Positions 1 to 9,045 of a DNA stretch of 64,000 bases are shown here, one piece after another. Positions within the stretch are counted from its first letter, which is position 1; each line of letters starts with the position of its first letter. This stretch comes from Bradyrhizobium sp. SZCCT0153 (GTDB lineage: Bacteria; Pseudomonadota; Alphaproteobacteria; Rhizobiales; Xanthobacteraceae): NCBI RefSeq assembly GCF_018129995.1, contig NZ_JAFCKS010000001.1, forward strand, positions 1,399,001 to 1,463,000. Reading direction: 5' to 3'. The notes under the pieces are model-generated. The model was not told the DNA's origin and made no database searches. It worked only from the letters and a program-made list of their open reading frames with translations. The position numbers were made by a program, and so were the translations under genes.

Positions 1-408
1 CAGGGGCGCAAATCCGACGAAGTGCGTGCCGAAGCGCTCGAACTGCTGAGGCGGGTCGGATTGTCGGCCAAGGCGGACTCGTATCCCGCCCAGCTTTCCG
101 GCGGCCAGCAGCAGCGTGTGGCGATCGCGCGGGCGCTGGCGATGAAGCCGATGCTGATGCTGTTCGACGAGCCGACCAGCGCGCTCGATCCCGAGCTCGT
201 CGGCGAGGTGCTCGCCGTCATGAAGGAGCTGGCGAAGAGCGGCATGACCATGATGGTGGTGACGCACGAGCTGGGCTTCGCCCGCGAGGTCGCCGACCGC
301 GTCGTCTACATGGACCAGGGCGCGATCGTCGAGCAGGGGCGCGCCTCGGATGTATTGGGTGCGCCGCGCGAGGAGCGTACGAGGGCATTTCTTTCGGCAG
401 TGATCTAG
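1..408 (+). CDS. Amino-acid ABC transporter ATP-binding protein (5' truncated by window edge)
   Basis: Open from base 1; 135 residues remain. They carry the ABC signature LSGGQQQR, the Walker B/D-loop segment [12 protein letters not shown] and the H-loop VVTHEL. These are typical of the GlnQ/HisP/AatP class that energises polar amino-acid uptake. Walker A lies left of the window. The binding protein follows 10 bp downstream, so the permeases probably precede this gene outside the window. Family call is firm; substrate unknown. Confidence 0.93.
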   Translation, partial: QGRKSDEVRAEALELLRRVGLSAKADSYPAQLSGGQQQRVAIARALAMKPMLMLFDEPTSALDPELVGEVLAVMKELAKSGMTMMVVTHELGFAREVADRVVYMDQGAIVEQGRASDVLGAPREERTRAFLSAVI

Positions 409-418
409 CAATGGGGAC

Positions 419-1240
419 ATGTTGATGAAGAGACTTTTCGTTGCGGCGGCGCTTTTCGGCGCCATGGGTGTTCAGGCTTTGGCGGTCGAGCTTCCGGCGG
501 AAATCGTCAAGCGCGGCAGCATCAAGGTTGGCATCGTGCCGAACTATCCGCCGATGGAGTTCCGCGATCCCGCGACCAACGCGCTGTCCGGGTTCGATGT
601 CGAGCTTGGCGAGGCGATCGGCCGCAAGCTCGGCGTCAAGATCGAGTGGCAGGAGACCAGCTTTGCCGAGTTCATGCCGTCGATCGCGACGGGCCGGGTG
701 GATGCAATCCTGTCGGGCTTCACCGACTATGCGAGCCGGCATGAGACCGCGACCTTCGTCGATTATCTGCGCAGCGGTCCGCGCTTCTTCGTTCAGCAGT
801 CTCGCGCGGCCGAATTCAAGGATGCCGCCGCGCTCTGCGGCAAGAAAGCCGGCGCCAGCCGCCGCACCATGTTCCCGGCGCAGATCGCGGCCTGGAGCGA
901 GAAGAACTGCGGCGGCAATGCGATCGTGTTCGTCGGCACCGACGGCTCGGCCGATGCCCGCACCCAGCTCAAGCAGGGACGCATCGACGCCGCCGTCCAG
1001 GGCGACGAGACGCTGCCCTACATCATGGATCAGGAGCCCGGCGCCTATGTGCCGATCGGCCAGACGCTTGCGCAGCAGTTCACCGGCATTGCCCTGCCGG
1101 TCAAGGAAAAGGCGCTTCACCAGGCGATGCTGGAGGCCGTCGATGCGCTGATCGCCGACGGCACCTATCGTACGCTGCTGGCGAAGTGGAAACTGAGCGA
1201 TAACGCAATAGAGAAGGCGACCATCAATGCTGGACAGTAA
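419..1240 (+). CDS. Amino-acid-type ABC transporter periplasmic substrate-binding protein
   Basis: 273 residues with a cleavable signal (MLMKRLFVAAALFGAMGVQALA) followed by the SBP_bac_3 pattern: IKVGIVPNYPPMEF near the mature N-terminus, then LSGFDVELGEAIGRKLG. It would capture an amino-acid-like ligand in the periplasm for the upstream ATPase. ATG at 425 is an alternative start. Its end overlaps the next gene by 14 bp, which implies co-translation. Given the downstream imide/hydantoin enzymes, a cyclic imide, carbamoyl amino acid or related compound is a plausible but unproven ligand. Confidence 0.9.
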   Translation: MLMKRLFVAAALFGAMGVQALAVELPAEIVKRGSIKVGIVPNYPPMEFRDPATNALSGFDVELGEAIGRKLGVKIEWQETSFAEFMPSIATGRVDAILSGFTDYASRHETATFVDYLRSGPRFFVQQSRAAEFKDAAALCGKKAGASRRTMFPAQIAAWSEKNCGGNAIVFVGTDGSADARTQLKQGRIDAAVQGDETLPYIMDQEPGAYVPIGQTLAQQFTGIALPVKEKALHQAMLEAVDALIADGTYRTLLAKWKLSDNAIEKATINAGQ

Positions 1241-2111
1241 GGCACTCCAGAGCATCCCGCTCGTTCCGGCCAACACGGCGGATCCCGCGCCGGACTATCC
1301 CTGGCCGACGCCGTACAAGTCCGCGATGTTCCTGTCGTTCGACGTGGACGCGGAGAGCGCCTGGACCAGCAAGGACGCCGTGCACGCCCAGCGGCTCATT
1401 ACCATGAGCTATGGCGGCTACGAGGCGCGCGTCGGCACGCCGAAACTTCTGGAGCTGCTCGACCAGCTCGATCTCAAGGCGACGTTCTTCGTCACGGGAT
1501 GGTCGGTCGATGCGCATCCGGCGATGGCTGAATCGATTCTCAAGGCCGGCCACGAGATCGGCCATCATGGCTATCACCATCTCCTGCCCGATCCCGGCGA
1601 TCCCTGGATCGAGGAGGAGCTGGAGCGCGGTTTCGAGGCGCTGAAGCGCCGGCTCGGTGTCAAGCCGACCGGTTATCGCGCGCCTTATGGCGAGTTCACC
1701 GAGGAGCTGCGGGTGGCGCTGGTGCGCCACGGCATCGTCTACACCTCCTCGTTCCGCGACGACGTGCGGCCCTACCGGCATCGCCTTGCCGACGGCAAGC
1801 CCGGCACGATCGAGCTGCCGGTGACCGCGAGCTATGACGACTGGATGCACGGCCTGTCTGCACGCTTCAGCCCGCGCTCTATCTTCCCGAAAGAGCATGT
1901 GCTGTCGATCTGGAAGGACGAGCTCGACGAAACCAGGGACTGGGGCGCGATGGTGACCACCGTGCTGCATCCGCAATGCAGCGGCCGTCCGATGCGGCTG
2001 CGCCTGCTGCGCGAGTTCCTAACCTACGCAAAATCCTGCCCCGACGTCTGGATCACGACCGGCGAGAAGATCGCGGAAAACTTTCTGCGCCACGAGGCCG
2101 GTAACCGCTAG
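1227..2111 (+). CDS. Polysaccharide-deacetylase-fold (NodB/HpPgdA-like) amidase
   Basis: 294 residues with the NodB-homology motifs: an early acidic motif FSFDVDAE-like (LSFDVDAES), the metal-binding HEIGHHGYHH segment, and RAPYGE. The CE4 fold includes chitin and peptidoglycan deacetylases, but the cytosolic HpPgdA-like branch also contains cyclic-imide hydrolases and PuuE-type allantoinases. No signal peptide is seen, which fits a cytosolic amide or imide hydrolase better than a wall enzyme. It overlaps the binding-protein gene by 14 bp and lies 8 bp before a hydantoin-racemase-like gene. That context favours cyclic imide or hydantoin breakdown (inference). Confidence 0.85.
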   Translation: MLDSKALQSIPLVPANTADPAPDYPWPTPYKSAMFLSFDVDAESAWTSKDAVHAQRLITMSYGGYEARVGTPKLLELLDQLDLKATFFVTGWSVDAHPAMAESILKAGHEIGHHGYHHLLPDPGDPWIEEELERGFEALKRRLGVKPTGYRAPYGEFTEELRVALVRHGIVYTSSFRDDVRPYRHRLADGKPGTIELPVTASYDDWMHGLSARFSPRSIFPKEHVLSIWKDELDETRDWGAMVTTVLHPQCSGRPMRLRLLREFLTYAKSCPDVWITTGEKIAENFLRHEAGNR

Positions 2112-2119
2112 GCAGCCCC

Positions 2120-2776
2120 ATGACCCGCCGTCGCATCCTCGTCATCAACCCCAACTCGTCCGCATCGGTGACGGCGGCGATCGACGACGCGGTCGGCCCG
2201 CTGCGCATTGCAGGTGGGCCTGACATCGAGGTGGTTGGCCTTGCCGAGGGCCCGCCCGGCATCAGCTCGCAACGCGACGCCGACAGCGTCGTGATGCCGC
2301 TGGTCAACCGTGTGTCGCGCGACGATGCGGATGCCTTCGTGCTCGCCTGCTTCAGCGATCCCGGCCTGCATGCGGTGCGCGAGGCGGCCGGTGGCCGCGC
2401 GGTGCTGGGCATTGCCGAATGCGGCATCTTTCGCGCGCTGATGCTGGGCGAACGCTTCGGGGTCATCGCGCTGTCGCCGTCGAGCATCCGCCGCCAGCAG
2501 CGCATGGCGCGGGTGATGGGCGTTGACGGCCGCTACGCCGGAAGCTGGTCGGTTGGTGCGAGCGCGGCGGAGACGGCCGGCGCCGACATCCGGGGACGCC
2601 TCATAGAAGCCGGCCGCGCGCTGGTCACCCAATGCCGCGCCGATGTCGTCGTGATGGGCTGCGCCGGCATGGCCTCGCACCGCGCGGCGATTGCGGAGGC
2701 GATCGGCGTGCCCGTGGTCGAGCCGGCGCAGCAGGCGGTCGCGGCCGCGATCGGCGCGGTCTTGCTCAACACGTAA
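2120..2776 (+). CDS. Asp/Glu/hydantoin racemase family protein
   Basis: 218 residues opening with ILVINPNSSASVT, the hallmark of the HyuE/maleate isomerase racemase family. The two catalytic-type cysteines are present, Cys77 in VLACFSDP and Cys181 in VVMGCAGM. Such enzymes racemise 5-substituted hydantoins or amino acids by two-base chemistry. It sits between a NodB-type amidase and a peptide-type binding protein in the same operon. This supports a role in supplying the enantiomer used by a hydrolase encoded nearby. Aspartate racemase or maleate isomerase activity cannot be excluded. Confidence 0.88.
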   Translation: MTRRRILVINPNSSASVTAAIDDAVGPLRIAGGPDIEVVGLAEGPPGISSQRDADSVVMPLVNRVSRDDADAFVLACFSDPGLHAVREAAGGRAVLGIAECGIFRALMLGERFGVIALSPSSIRRQQRMARVMGVDGRYAGSWSVGASAAETAGADIRGRLIEAGRALVTQCRADVVVMGCAGMASHRAAIAEAIGVPVVEPAQQAVAAAIGAVLLNT

Positions 2777-2809
2777 AACGCCATTGATGCAGTCCAGGAG
2801 CCCCTTGTA

Positions 2810-4393
2810 ATGCCGATCTCCCGCCGTTCGCTCCTCGGGGCCGCCGCAGCAATGCCGGCGCTGTCGCTGCCGAGCATCGTCCGCGCCGAATCCCAGACCA
2901 CTCTGCGCTTCATCCCTGTCATCGACCTTGCCTTCGTCGATCCCATCTATTCGACCGCGCAGGTGTCGCGAAACCATGGCTTCATGGTCTACGACACGCT
3001 CTACGGCATGAGCGCCTCGCTCCAGGTCTCGCCGCAGATGCTGTCGGGCCACGCCATCTCCGGCGATCAATTGCAATGGGACCTCAGCTTGCGCGATGGC
3101 CTGTTCTGGCACGACGGCGAGCGCGTGCTGGCCCGCGACTGCGTCGCCAGCATCCGCCGCTGGGCCGCGCGCGATGGCTTTGGCGGCGAGCTGATGGAGG
3201 CAACCGCCGAGCTGATCGCAGCCGACGACCGCAGCATCCGCTTCCGCCTCAAACGCCCGTTTCCGCTGCTGCCGCAGGCGCTCGGCAAGGCCGCGATCAA
3301 CGCCTGCTTCATGATGCCGGAGCGGCTGGCGAGCCAGGACCCGTTCAAGCCGCTCACCGAAGTCATCGGCAGCGGTCCGTTCCGCTATCTCGCCGACGAG
3401 CGCGTGCAGGGCGCACGCAACGCCTATGCCAGGTTCGAACGTTATCAGCCGCGCGCCGACGGCAAGCCGGATTGGACCGCGGGCCCGAAGATCGTGCATT
3501 ACGACCGCGTGGTCTGGACCACCACGCCCGATGCCGGCACCGGCGTCGCCGCGCTCCAGACCGGCGAGCAGGATTGGCAGGAGACCACGCCGCACGATCT
3601 GCTTCCGATCATCAAGGCCGCCGGCGATATCGAGACGCGCATCCTCGATCCCCGAGGCTATGCCTGCATGCTCCGCCTCAATCACCTCCAGCCGCCGTTC
3701 GACAATCCCGCGATCCGCCGCGCGCTACTCGGCGCGATCGATCAGTCCGCGTTCATGACCGCGGTCGCCGGCACCGATCCCGCCTACCAGGTATCGCCGA
3801 TCGGCTACTTCGCGCCGGGAACGCCGATGGCCAGCGAGGTCGGTCTCGACGTGTTCCGCGGCCCGCGCGACTACGCCAAGGTCAAGGCCGATCTGAAAGC
3901 CGCCGGCTACAACGGCGAGAAGATCGTGCTGCTCGTGCCCACCAATTCGCTGGCGCAAAAACCGCTCGGCGAGATCGCGGTCGATAGCTTGCGCAAGGCC
4001 GGCATGAACGTCGAATATGCCGGGCTCGATTTTGCCGTCGTCCTCCAGCGTCAGCTCAAGAAGGACCCGATCGGGCAGGGCGGCTGGAGCGCCGCGGTCG
4101 GCAACTGGCAGGGTATCGATTGGCTCAACCCCGCCGGCAACACCAACATCCGCGGCGAGGGCAAGGTCGCCGGCTGGTACGCCAGTGAAAAGATGGGGCC
4201 CTTGCGCAGCCGGTGGCTGGCAGCCTCCGAGCTTGCCGAGCAGCAGCGCATCTGCCGCGAGATCCAGGCAGTGGCGTTCGAGGAAATCCCCTATATTCCG
4301 ATCGGCCTGTACAAGCAGCCGACTGCCTATCGCAAGGCCATCACCGGCATTCTCGACGGCACCGCCGTCTTCTGGAACGTACGCCCCGCATGA
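2810..4393 (+). CDS. Peptide/nickel-type ABC transporter substrate-binding protein (SBP_bac_5), Tat signal
   Basis: 527 residues, normal for a DppA/OppA-type binding protein. The N-terminus ISRRSLLG plus a short hydrophobic run and an Ala-x-Ala-like site looks like a Tat signal. The mature part has the family features SLRDGLFWHDGERV and a late LNPAGNTNIRGEG segment. No cognate permease or ATPase genes are beside it, so it is an orphan binding protein or works with a transporter encoded elsewhere. Its stop overlaps the next start (ATGA), so translation is coupled to the amidohydrolase. Confidence 0.9.
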   Translation: MPISRRSLLGAAAAMPALSLPSIVRAESQTTLRFIPVIDLAFVDPIYSTAQVSRNHGFMVYDTLYGMSASLQVSPQMLSGHAISGDQLQWDLSLRDGLFWHDGERVLARDCVASIRRWAARDGFGGELMEATAELIAADDRSIRFRLKRPFPLLPQALGKAAINACFMMPERLASQDPFKPLTEVIGSGPFRYLADERVQGARNAYARFERYQPRADGKPDWTAGPKIVHYDRVVWTTTPDAGTGVAALQTGEQDWQETTPHDLLPIIKAAGDIETRILDPRGYACMLRLNHLQPPFDNPAIRRALLGAIDQSAFMTAVAGTDPAYQVSPIGYFAPGTPMASEVGLDVFRGPRDYAKVKADLKAAGYNGEKIVLLVPTNSLAQKPLGEIAVDSLRKAGMNVEYAGLDFAVVLQRQLKKDPIGQGGWSAAVGNWQGIDWLNPAGNTNIRGEGKVAGWYASEKMGPLRSRWLAASELAEQQRICREIQAVAFEEIPYIPIGLYKQPTAYRKAITGILDGTAVFWNVRPA

Positions 4394-5763
4394 GCACGGT
4401 CGCAATTTTCGGCAGCTATGTGCTGTCACGGAAAGACGGCGCGCAGGACGTTCTGCGCGACCATTGGGTCCTCGTTGAAGGCAGGAAGATCGCCGCAGTC
4501 ACGCGCGATAAGCCGCAGGCGGACCAAGTCTACGATCGTCCTGGCCGCTTCGTGCTGCCGGGCCTGCTCAACCTGCACAATCACTGCTTCAGCGAGGCGG
4601 TGGCGCGCAGCCACAGCGAGGACGGAAATGGCCGCAAGAACAACCAGAGCATCGTCTACACGGTGCTGCTGCCGCTGACCAAGCGCGGTGCCGAGCTGCT
4701 GTCCGCGGAAGAGCGCATGGCGGTAGCGCGGCTCGGTATCCTCCAGCTTCTGAAGGGCGGCGCCACCACGGTGATGGAACCGTTCCGCAACTCGATCCCT
4801 GAAATGTTCGATGCTGCCGAGGAGATGGGGATCCGCTTCTACGGCGCGCCATATCTCTTCTCCACCTCCGACGCCAAAGCAGGTCCGGACGGCGTCGTCC
4901 GCTATTCCGGCGATGACGGCACCGCCGACATGGCGACGTGGGACGCGCTTTACCAGCGCTGGAACAATCGCGGCGACGGCCGCATCGGCCTTGCGATGAG
5001 CCCGCACGCCACCGACACCTGCAGCCCGGATCTGCTGAAGGCTTGCGCGACGCGTGCGCGCGAGCTCGGCGTGCCCATCACCACCCACATGGCGCAGAGC
5101 CGCGCCGAGGTCGAAACGATCGGCCAGCGCTATGGCGGCCGTACGCCGGCGCAATATCTCGACTGGCTCGGCTTGCTGGCGCCCGATCTCATGGCGGCGC
5201 ACTGCATGTTTAGCAGCGATGACGATCTCAAGCTGATGGCCGCGCGCGGCATGACCGTCTTGAATTGCCCGCGCGTGTTCGCGCGCGCCGGCGTCACCGC
5301 CGCCTTCAGCCGGTTCGCGGAGCACGGCGTGCGCACCGTGGTCGGCACCGACGGCTACAACATGGACTTGCTCGGCGAGCTCAACGCCGCCTCGCTGATC
5401 TCCAAGATCACGTCGCAGCGCGCTGATGTCGCCAACTCGCCCGAGCTGATCGAGGCAAACACGGCCGTGGCCGCCGATGTCATCAAGCGGCCTGATCTCG
5501 GCAGAATCGAACCCGGCGCGACCGCCGATCTCACCGTGGTCGATCTCACTCACCCGCATCTCCAGCCGCTGTTCGATCCGCGCCGCGCGCTGATCGCGCT
5601 CGCCAACCGCGCGAATATCGACCAGGTCATGGTCGACGGCCGCGTCCTGGTCGATGCCGGACGTTATCTTGGCGCCGACGAAGCGGCGATCACGGCAGCC
5701 GGAACCGCGGCGATCGGCAAGATCTGGGACCTGCCGGAGGCGCAGGCCGCATTCAACGGCTGA
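4390..5763 (+). CDS. Metal-dependent amidohydrolase (ATZ/TRZ, guanine-deaminase-like)
   Basis: 457 residues from the ATG overlapping the previous stop; the frame is open further upstream but inside that gene. Metal ligands are visible: His63-x-His65 in NLHNHCF, a later His in ITTHMAQS, a His in MAAHCMF, and the Asp of VVGTDGYN. The C-terminal composite domain GATADLTVVDL is typical of the amidohydrolase superfamily branch holding atrazine chlorohydrolase, cytosine/guanine deaminases and 8-oxoguanine deaminase. It likely deaminates or hydrolyses an N-heterocycle. Its 3' end overlaps the convergent LysR gene by 11 bp. Confidence 0.88.
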   Translation: MSTVAIFGSYVLSRKDGAQDVLRDHWVLVEGRKIAAVTRDKPQADQVYDRPGRFVLPGLLNLHNHCFSEAVARSHSEDGNGRKNNQSIVYTVLLPLTKRGAELLSAEERMAVARLGILQLLKGGATTVMEPFRNSIPEMFDAAEEMGIRFYGAPYLFSTSDAKAGPDGVVRYSGDDGTADMATWDALYQRWNNRGDGRIGLAMSPHATDTCSPDLLKACATRARELGVPITTHMAQSRAEVETIGQRYGGRTPAQYLDWLGLLAPDLMAAHCMFSSDDDLKLMAARGMTVLNCPRVFARAGVTAAFSRFAEHGVRTVVGTDGYNMDLLGELNAASLISKITSQRADVANSPELIEANTAVAADVIKRPDLGRIEPGATADLTVVDLTHPHLQPLFDPRRALIALANRANIDQVMVDGRVLVDAGRYLGADEAAITAAGTAAIGKIWDLPEAQAAFNG

Positions 5764-6679
5764 CGGCTGGCTCATCGAATTCGGCGAGAGCCTTGCGCAT
5801 GGTCTCGACCAGATCCAGCGCCACCGGCGAGGGGCTGCGCTGCGCCGGAAAGACCGCCGAGAACTCGAAGTCTATGCGCGGCAGGAAGCGGCGCACGACG
5901 ACGCCGCGGGTGGAGAATTCCTGCGCGGTGAAGGGATCGCAGATCGCAACGCCAAGCCCCGACGACACCATGCCGCACATGATCTCCGACAGCGCGGTCT
6001 CCACCCGCAGCACGCGGCGGACGTCGTGACGGTGGAAGATCTGGTCGACGAGGTGCCGGCTCGACGATCCCGCCGACAGCGAGATGAACGTCTCGCCCTC
6101 GAAATCGCGCGGCTCCAGAACTTGTTTCTCGGCGAGGCGATGACCCGTCGGCAGCACCGCGACGCGCGCCGGCGCCGGCAATCTCTGGCTCGGCAAGCCG
6201 GAATGCGCGATCGGCACCTCGGCAAAACCGACGTCACACTGGTTGTTCAGCACCCAATCGACCACGATCGGCGAGATCACGCCGAAGAAGGCGAGGTTGA
6301 GGTTGGGTCGCTCTTTCAAAAAATGCCCTGTGAGCCGTGGCAGATAGCCGTTCGACAACGCCGGAAGTGCGGCGATCCGCAGCGAGCCGGTGCGGCGGCC
6401 ACGGATTTCTTCGGCCGCCGCCGTGATGCGTTCGAGGCCGACAAAGGAGCGCTCGACTTCGGTATAGAGCGCCATCGCTGCGGCGGTCGGCACCAGGCCA
6501 GTGCCACGCCGCTCGAACAGCTCCATCTTCAGCAGCGCCTGCAGGTCGCGCAGCAACCGGCTGACCGCCGGCTGTGTCACGGTCATTAGCGCCGCCGCCT
6601 CGGTGACGCTGCCGGTCAGCATGGTCGCGCGGAAGGCCTCCACCTGCCGCGAATTGATCCGGGCCATCTCAACTTCCAT
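5753..6679 (-). CDS. LysR-family transcriptional regulator
   Basis: 308 residues. The N-terminal winged helix reads INSRQVEAFRATMLTGSVTEAAALMTVTQPAVSRLLRDLQ; the C-terminal periplasmic-binding-like effector domain follows from about residue 90. MARINSRQ, four codons downstream, is an equally good start. It is divergent from the polyamine-type transporter operon starting at 6943 and convergent with the amidohydrolase. By position it is the probable activator of the 6943-15091 operon, with the ligand likely an amine or opine taken up by that system (inference). Confidence 0.92.
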   Translation of the reverse strand: MEVEMARINSRQVEAFRATMLTGSVTEAAALMTVTQPAVSRLLRDLQALLKMELFERRGTGLVPTAAAMALYTEVERSFVGLERITAAAEEIRGRRTGSLRIAALPALSNGYLPRLTGHFLKERPNLNLAFFGVISPIVVDWVLNNQCDVGFAEVPIAHSGLPSQRLPAPARVAVLPTGHRLAEKQVLEPRDFEGETFISLSAGSSSRHLVDQIFHRHDVRRVLRVETALSEIMCGMVSSGLGVAICDPFTAQEFSTRGVVVRRFLPRIDFEFSAVFPAQRSPSPVALDLVETMRKALAEFDEPAVSR

Positions 6680-6942
6680 TTATAACATTTAGGCATGCAG
6701 ATGGTGCCATTATTCATTGGACGATGGAAGCCAGGGTTTGCGATCTTTTTCATCAGAGCTGGAGACAGCCCGCTTTTTCGGCAGGTTGGAGGGGTTCAAA
6801 CCTCCGGATCGGGCGAAAACCGTCGAGCAGGGGCCGGAGCCCTGATCGGAGTGGGGTTTGCGCGGAAGGAAATGCGGAAGGCGCTTCGGCTCATGAGACT
6901 TGTCGGCACGTCACCTCATCCCGGTATTGGAGATCGGTCCCT
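6680..6942. promoter_or_regulatory. Divergent regulatory region with LysR-type dyad
   Basis: 263 bp between the LysR gene and the solute-binding-protein gene. GGCA (6692-6695) and TGCC (6705-6708) form a dyad with a 9-bp spacer, the geometry of a LysR T-N11-A box, 12 bp from the regulator's start codon. A GGAGG/CCTCC hairpin with an 8-nt loop lies near 6786-6805 in the leader of the transporter operon. No gene is seen here. Confidence 0.5.
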
Positions 6943-7977
6943 ATGAAGACTTTTCGCCTTTTGACAGCGGTCAGCATCGCGGCGCTCGTCGCCGCTCCGT
7001 CGGTCGTCTCGGCCCAGCAGAAAACGCTCTATGTCGCCGGCTATGGCGGCTCGTTCGAGAAGACCATTCGCGACGAGGTGATCCCGACCTTCGAGAAGGA
7101 GAACGGCGTCAAGGTCGAGTATGTCGCCGGCAACTCCACCGATACGCTGGCCAAGCTGCAGGCGCAGAAGGGCAACCAGCAGATCGACGTCGCCATCGTC
7201 GACGACGGCCCGATGTACCAGGCGATCCAGCTCGGCTTCTGCGGCAAGCTCGAGGGCCTGCCGGCCGATCTCTACGACACCGCGCGGTTCAAGGACGATC
7301 GCGCCGTCGCAATCGGCATCGTCGCCACCGGCCTGATGTACAACACCAAGGTGTTCGCCGAGAAAGGCTGGGCGCCGCCGACTTCCTGGAACGATCTGAA
7401 GGATACGAAATACGCCAAGCAGCTGGTCATTCCGCCGATCAACAACACCTATGGTCTCGAAGCGCTGGTGATGCTCTCGAAGATGAACGGTGGCGGCGAG
7501 TCCAACGTCGATTCCGGCTTCAAGATCTTCAAGGAGCAGATCAATCCGAACGTGCTCGCTTACGAGCCGTCGCCGGGCAAGATGACCGAGTTGTTCCAGT
7601 CCGGCCAGGCCGTGATCGCGGTGTGGGGCACGGGCCGCGTGCAGAGCTTTGCCAACACCGGCTTCCCGGTCGACTTCGTCTATCCGAAGGAAGGCGCGGC
7701 GACGCTGCTGACGACGGCGTGTCCGATCACCAAGCCCAATGCCTCGCCGCTCGCGTCCAGCTTCGTCAAGATGCTGCTCGACCCGAAGATCCAGCTCGTG
7801 ATGCTGAAGGAGTATGGCTACGGCCCGGTGCTGAAATCGGTGGTGATCCCGCCCGAGTTCGGCAAGATGGCGCCGATCGGCGAGCGCGCGGCAAAACTCT
7901 ATAATCCGGACTGGACTGTCATCAACGAGAAGCGCGAGGAGTGGACCAAGCGCTGGAATCGCGAGGTCGAGCGTTGA
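6943..7977 (+). CDS. Polyamine/Fe-type ABC transporter solute-binding protein (SBP_bac_8, PotD-like)
   Basis: 344 residues starting at the ATG that begins a clear signal peptide (MKTFRLLTAVSIAALVAAPSV, cleavage after VSAQ). The frame is open further upstream but encodes unlikely sequence. LYVAGYGGSFEKTIRDEV followed by FEKENGVKVEYVAGNS is the PotD/PotF-like start of the mature protein. It is first in a run of nine genes in one direction. With the two permeases and ATPase downstream it completes a polyamine-class importer. The catabolic flavoenzymes behind it suggest the ligand is an amine, amino acid or opine. Confidence 0.93.
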   Translation: MKTFRLLTAVSIAALVAAPSVVSAQQKTLYVAGYGGSFEKTIRDEVIPTFEKENGVKVEYVAGNSTDTLAKLQAQKGNQQIDVAIVDDGPMYQAIQLGFCGKLEGLPADLYDTARFKDDRAVAIGIVATGLMYNTKVFAEKGWAPPTSWNDLKDTKYAKQLVIPPINNTYGLEALVMLSKMNGGGESNVDSGFKIFKEQINPNVLAYEPSPGKMTELFQSGQAVIAVWGTGRVQSFANTGFPVDFVYPKEGAATLLTTACPITKPNASPLASSFVKMLLDPKIQLVMLKEYGYGPVLKSVVIPPEFGKMAPIGERAAKLYNPDWTVINEKREEWTKRWNREVER

Positions 7978-8004
7978 TCTGAGCGTTCGCTGCGGAGACA
8001 GCGC

Positions 8005-9045
8005 ATGGCCTATCTCGAGCTCGATCGGGTCGCAAAACAGTTCGGGGCGCAGACTGTGGTCGACGACTTCAGTCTGTCGGTCGGGAAGGGAGAGTTCATC
8101 TCCTTTCTCGGCCCCTCCGGCTGCGGCAAGACCACGACCCTGCAAATGATCGCGGGCTTCCTCGATCCGACGCGCGGCGCGATCCGCCTCGAGGACAAGG
8201 ATCTGACCGCGATCCATCCGGCCAAGCGCGGGCTCGGCATCGTGTTCCAGAGCTACGCGCTGTTTCCGCACATGACGGCGGCGGAGAACGTCGCGTTCGG
8301 CCTCGAGATGCGCAACGTGCCGCGCGCCGAAACGGCCGAGCGTGTCCGTGCCGCGCTCGCGATGGTGGGCCTCGCCGGTTACGAGGACCGTCATCCGCGC
8401 CGCATGTCCGGCGGCCAGCAGCAGCGCGTCGCACTGGCGCGTGCGCTGGTGATCAAGCCGAGCGTGCTCTTGCTCGACGAGCCGCTGTCAAACCTCGACG
8501 CAAAACTGCGCGAGGAGATGCAGATCGAGCTGCGCCAGATCCAGCGCACCATCGGCACCACCACGATCCTGGTCACCCATGACCAGAACGAGGCGATGTC
8601 GCTGTCCGACCGCATCGTGGTGATGAGCCAGGGCCATATCGAGCAGATCGGCACGCCGCAGGAGACCTATGAGCGGCCCGCCTCGGCGTTCGTCTCGCAA
8701 TTCCTCGGCAAGACCAACGACTTTGCCGCGACGATCGATCGGACCGCAACGCCGGCGCGGCTGGTGGCGGGCTCCTGGAGCGCGCCGGCTCCGGCCGGGC
8801 TCAACGGTCCCGCCACTGTCAGCATTCGTCCTGAAAGAATCGGCTTTGGCGACGCCGGCCTCAGTGCGAAAATCGTCACCCGCATCTTCCAGGGCAATCA
8901 CTGGCTGTTTCAGTGCGAGAGCGAATGCGGCCCGGCGATCGTGATCCGCCAGAATGATGGCCAGGAACAGCCAATCGAAGGCGACACGGTTCGTCTCGCC
9001 TGGCGGCCCGAGGACATGAGTGTGCGTGCGAGGGTTGTCGCATGA
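8005..9045 (+). CDS. Polyamine-type ABC transporter ATP-binding protein (PotA-like)
   Basis: 346 residues with Walker A GPSGCGKT, Q-loop VFQSYALFPHMT, signature MSGGQQQR, Walker B VLLLDEPLSNLDAK and H-loop VTHDQNEA. A C-terminal TOBE-like regulatory domain follows from about residue 240. This is the standard architecture of the PotA/FbpC/CysA group, and the length is normal. Its last codons overlap the start of the first permease by 4 bp. It powers the importer made with the neighbouring genes. Confidence 0.95.
   Translation: MAYLELDRVAKQFGAQTVVDDFSLSVGKGEFISFLGPSGCGKTTTLQMIAGFLDPTRGAIRLEDKDLTAIHPAKRGLGIVFQSYALFPHMTAAENVAFGLEMRNVPRAETAERVRAALAMVGLAGYEDRHPRRMSGGQQQRVALARALVIKPSVLLLDEPLSNLDAKLREEMQIELRQIQRTIGTTTILVTHDQNEAMSLSDRIVVMSQGHIEQIGTPQETYERPASAFVSQFLGKTNDFAATIDRTATPARLVAGSWSAPAPAGLNGPATVSIRPERIGFGDAGLSAKIVTRIFQGNHWLFQCESECGPAIVIRQNDGQEQPIEGDTVRLAWRPEDMSVRARVVA

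Noticed and set aside
2108-3685. Long minus-strand open frame (525 codons) across the racemase and peptide-binding-protein genes
   Set aside because: Composition is Asp/His/Arg/Ala-rich, typical of the complement of high-GC coding DNA; the plus-strand genes have clear family motifs.
6786-6805. GGAGG-GGTTCAAA-CCTCC hairpin resembling a tRNA T-arm
   Set aside because: Loop is 8 rather than 7 bases, and no D-arm, anticodon arm or acceptor stem can be built around it.
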